From Candidatus Doudnabacteria bacterium (GTDB taxonomy: Bacteria; Patescibacteriota; Doudnabacteria; UBA920; O2-02-FULL-48-8): a stretch of DNA of 38,602 nucleotides. This document shows, one piece after another, positions 36,377 to 38,602 of the stretch. The notes beneath the pieces were generated by a model. That model was not told where the DNA came from. It was given only the letters and a program-made list of their open reading frames with translations, and ran no database searches. The position numbers and the translations under genes are program-made. The first letter of the stretch is position 1. Each line of letters opens with the position of its first letter. Where the stretch lies: positions 1-38,602 of the forward strand of contig JACQHB010000008.1 of the NCBI GenBank assembly GCA_016199215.1, written 5' to 3'.

Positions 36377-36847
36377 TCAAACTCTGCTGCCAACTTTAAC
36401 CTTCTTGGCCTTGGCCTTGGCTGCTTTTGGCAGAATCACGGTCAATATCCCGTCCTTCAAATCAGCGGAGACATTCTCTATATCTACGTCCACTGGCAAA
36501 ACCACGGATCGGCTGAAACTTCCCCAATAACACTCCTGGTAAAAATAATCCGAAGCCTCTGCGTCAAAGTCCCTCTTCCGCTCACCCCGAATGGTGACCA
36601 TGTCATTGGCGATCGTGACATCAATGTCTTCCGGCTTTACTCCCGCTATAGTTGACTTGATGATCACGTTATCTTTCGTCTGATACATATCGATGGTCAA
36701 TTGTCCTTCGTATTCCGAAAGCCAATCTTCCGAATTCTGGGCTTGGTTAACGACTTCGTCTTGTTCCGTTTCTTCATCCTCCTCAACCTTTTGTTCAACC
36801 GCTTGCGTCCCCATTAACTTGTTGATTAAATTCTTGTCTTTAGCCAT
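36377..36847 (-). CDS. Hsp20/alpha-crystallin small heat-shock protein
   Basis: IKSTIAGVKPEDIDVTIANDMVTIRGERKRDFDAEASDYFYQECYWGSFSRSVVLPVDVD, DGILTVILPKA. Confidence 0.92.
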   Translation of the reverse strand: MAKDKNLINKLMGTQAVEQKVEEDEETEQDEVVNQAQNSEDWLSEYEGQLTIDMYQTKDNVIIKSTIAGVKPEDIDVTIANDMVTIRGERKRDFDAEASDYFYQECYWGSFSRSVVLPVDVDIENVSADLKDGILTVILPKAAKAKAKKVKVGSRV

Positions 36848-36900
36848 ATATTTATAAGTTATCGTATTTAGATAGTAAGGGAATAAGTTTCTAGTGTCAA

Positions 36901-36964
36901 CCCCGTTTAGAAGTAAGGCGCAAAGCGCCTGCCGATGCGTTTTTGCATCGGACTTCTAACGGGG
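36901..36964. repeat. three-stem (cloverleaf-like) repeat of the CCCCGTTAGAAGT family
   Basis: CCCCGTTTAGAAGT / ACTTCTAACGGGG enclosing AGGCGC-AAA-GCGCCT and CCGATGC-GTTTTT-GCATCGG. Confidence 0.8.
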
Positions 36965-38119
36965 TCAAGCAAGGGTTTCCTGGTAATTTTTAACCTGTAT
37001 TTCTGCCTCTTGCGGGGTTACGACTGACAGCGCTTGCTCTAAATTTATGCTCGATTTTGGTTTAACAATCGCCTCGTAAGCTTTTTCAAAATTATATTTT
37101 TTTCCGGAGAGAATCTGCTCCGTGATAAACGCGGCTTCCGCTTTATTTCTGGCAAACTCCACCACCCCATTCTCTAAAAGGAATTCCAAATTTTTGGTCT
37201 CATGCCCAGGCCGGGCGTCTGTGATAATTATCGGCAACTTTTTTACTATCGCCTCGACCATTGTTGGCCCGCCGGTTTTTCCCAGCAGAACGCTTGCGGC
37301 GCTCATCAAAATTTCCATGTTGTTCACGTAACCAAGAATCTTTACCGGATGGTTGCTTGGCGGAGAAATTTTTTCCAATTCTTCCTTGAGCCGCTGGTTA
37401 GTCCCGCAAACCACGACAACTTGAAAAGACTTTTGGCTCCTTAGCAGGCGCAGAAATATTTCTTTCGTCTGCATCCGCACCAAGGCGCCGCTGGTCAGAA
37501 GCACCATAGGCATCGTGGTCAGGAGGTTTAATTGTCTTAATGCCTCCTCTTTCTGGCTGGGTCTTAAAAATTTTTCCGAAACCATTGCCCCTGTTACCGC
37601 TATCTTTGAATATGGAATTCCCAATTCCCTTAATTCTTCGGCTTGCTTGGCAATGTTGCACAAATAAAGATCGGTTCCACCGTATAGCCAAAACCTATGC
37701 AGATGGTAATCAGAAAAGGCCACGACCAGCTTCCCGACATAAAGTTTTTTTGATTTCAGATGGCTAACCACGGCGCTGGGAATGGTCTCCGTCGAGATTA
37801 TGATTGCCGGCTGGAGTTTCCTTAAGACAGCCAACAATTTTTGGGATTTTATGGAAAAGAAAATTTCCCTAAACGGAAGCAGGCAGCCGATAACGATTTT
37901 TGAGTTATACAAAAAACCCCAAAGCCCGGAGATATGCTCAAGGATAACAGAATACGTTTTTTTCCCGGCCGTAAACATTGGCCCTGATTCCAATTCTTCA
38001 AAATCAAGAATCACGGGGTCATAGATTTGGCTCTTTTTTAATTCCTCGGCTATGTTTAGCGCCGTGATTTTGATTCCATGGCCGACTGACGTATGTAAAA
38101 TTAAAACTTTTATTTTCAT
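36965..38119 (-). CDS. MGDG-synthase/MurG-like glycosyltransferase
   Basis: LHTSVGHGIKITALNIAEEL, LGKTGGPTMVEAIVKKLPIIITDARPGHETKNLEFL. Confidence 0.85.
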   Translation of the reverse strand: MKIKVLILHTSVGHGIKITALNIAEELKKSQIYDPVILDFEELESGPMFTAGKKTYSVILEHISGLWGFLYNSKIVIGCLLPFREIFFSIKSQKLLAVLRKLQPAIIISTETIPSAVVSHLKSKKLYVGKLVVAFSDYHLHRFWLYGGTDLYLCNIAKQAEELRELGIPYSKIAVTGAMVSEKFLRPSQKEEALRQLNLLTTMPMVLLTSGALVRMQTKEIFLRLLRSQKSFQVVVVCGTNQRLKEELEKISPPSNHPVKILGYVNNMEILMSAASVLLGKTGGPTMVEAIVKKLPIIITDARPGHETKNLEFLLENGVVEFARNKAEAAFITEQILSGKKYNFEKAYEAIVKPKSSINLEQALSVVTPQEAEIQVKNYQETLA

Positions 38120-38125
38120 AATTTT

Positions 38126-38215
38126 TGGCGGAAGCGGTGAGATTCGAACTCACGAAGGGCGTAAACCCTTACGGCTTTTCGAGAGCCGCGCCTTCAACCA
38201 CTCGGCCACGCTTCC
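38126..38215 (-). tRNA. tRNA-Ser (CGA), CCA encoded
   Basis: GGAAGCGTGGCCGAGTGGTTGAAGGC; CGGCT CTCGAAA AGCCG; GTGAGTTCGAATCTCAC; CGCTTCCGCCA. Confidence 0.93.
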
Positions 38216-38462
38216 GTTCCTGGTTAATTATGTCTCGATAATTAAGCAATCTGCGTCCTTCAGTCGTCTTTAAAAACATTTCCCTGCGCAAAGCGTCACT
38301 TTTCAACAAATATGCTTCGTAACCTAAAAGTTTCACAGGTCGAAAATTTCTAGTGGATTCGACCTTCCCTAACTCATGCTCCTTTACTCTCACATCAATA
38401 TTAGCACATGAACCTTTATAAATATCAGTATTACTCAACAATAGAAAGTAAACATAATACAT
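38169..38462 (-). CDS. GIY-YIG nuclease-family protein
   Basis: MYYVYFLLLSNTDIYKGSCANIDVRVKEHELGKVESTRNFRPVKLLGYEAY; C-terminus GRVVEGAALEKP reads into the tRNA-Ser gene. Confidence 0.82.
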   Translation of the reverse strand: MYYVYFLLLSNTDIYKGSCANIDVRVKEHELGKVESTRNFRPVKLLGYEAYLLKSDALRREMFLKTTEGRRLLNYRDIINQERKRGRVVEGAALEKP

Positions 38463-38482
38463 ACTTTTGTTTTTAGCGGGAG

Positions 38483-38526
38483 GATTCGCCCGGTCATCCG
38501 ACCGGGCGTCAGGTCGAATGACCTGA
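38483..38526. repeat. two adjacent hairpins interrupting a tRNA-Ser copy
   Basis: CGCCCGGTC-ATCC-GACCGGGCG and TCAGGTC-GAAT-GACCTGA. Confidence 0.75.
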
Positions 38527-38597
38527 CGAACTCACGAAGGGCGTAAACCCTTACGGCTTTTCGAGAGCCGCGCCTTCAACCACTCGGCCACGCTTCC
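38527..38597 (-). pseudogene. truncated second copy of tRNA-Ser (CGA)
   Basis: 71 nt identical to 38145-38215; identity stops in the T-loop. Confidence 0.85.
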
Positions 38598-38602
38598 TAT
38601 AC

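Overview
The window looks like a Patescibacteria/CPR-type chromosome segment. Most of it is a moderately AT-rich core of housekeeping genes, mainly on the minus strand: trmD, KH protein, rpsP, dedA, smc-like, rnc, ftsH, a VirB2/TrbC-like pilin array, solute-binding protein, galU, ddl, lspA, recA, rodZ-like, ftsK, nrnA-like, rbfA, infB, hsp20 and a glycosyltransferase. There is a plus-strand lexA/comM block and four tRNA genes: Val-GAC, Leu-TAG, Ile-TAT and Ser-CGA. Three plus-strand units with visibly higher GC, strong Shine-Dalgarno sites and intrinsic terminators interrupt the core at about 0.8-1.2 kb, 9.8-15.95 kb and 35.6-36.3 kb. The largest encodes five proteins, including a cold-shock domain fused to four ~106-aa repeats and a secreted protein with a secretin N-domain (STN)-like region. 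Other items worth follow-up are: (1) two S23-type four-helix-bundle genes bracketed by AT-rich inverted repeats, with an apparent empty copy of the same repeat elsewhere in the window; (2) an unidentified structured RNA of about 430 nt downstream of recA with a consensus promoter and terminator; (3) a tRNA-Ser/GIY-YIG mini-element flanked by a 71-bp direct repeat; (4) short palindromic repeats that invade coding sequences; (5) an unannotated 33-aa KGG-like ORF. All calls come from reading the sequence; no database search was run.
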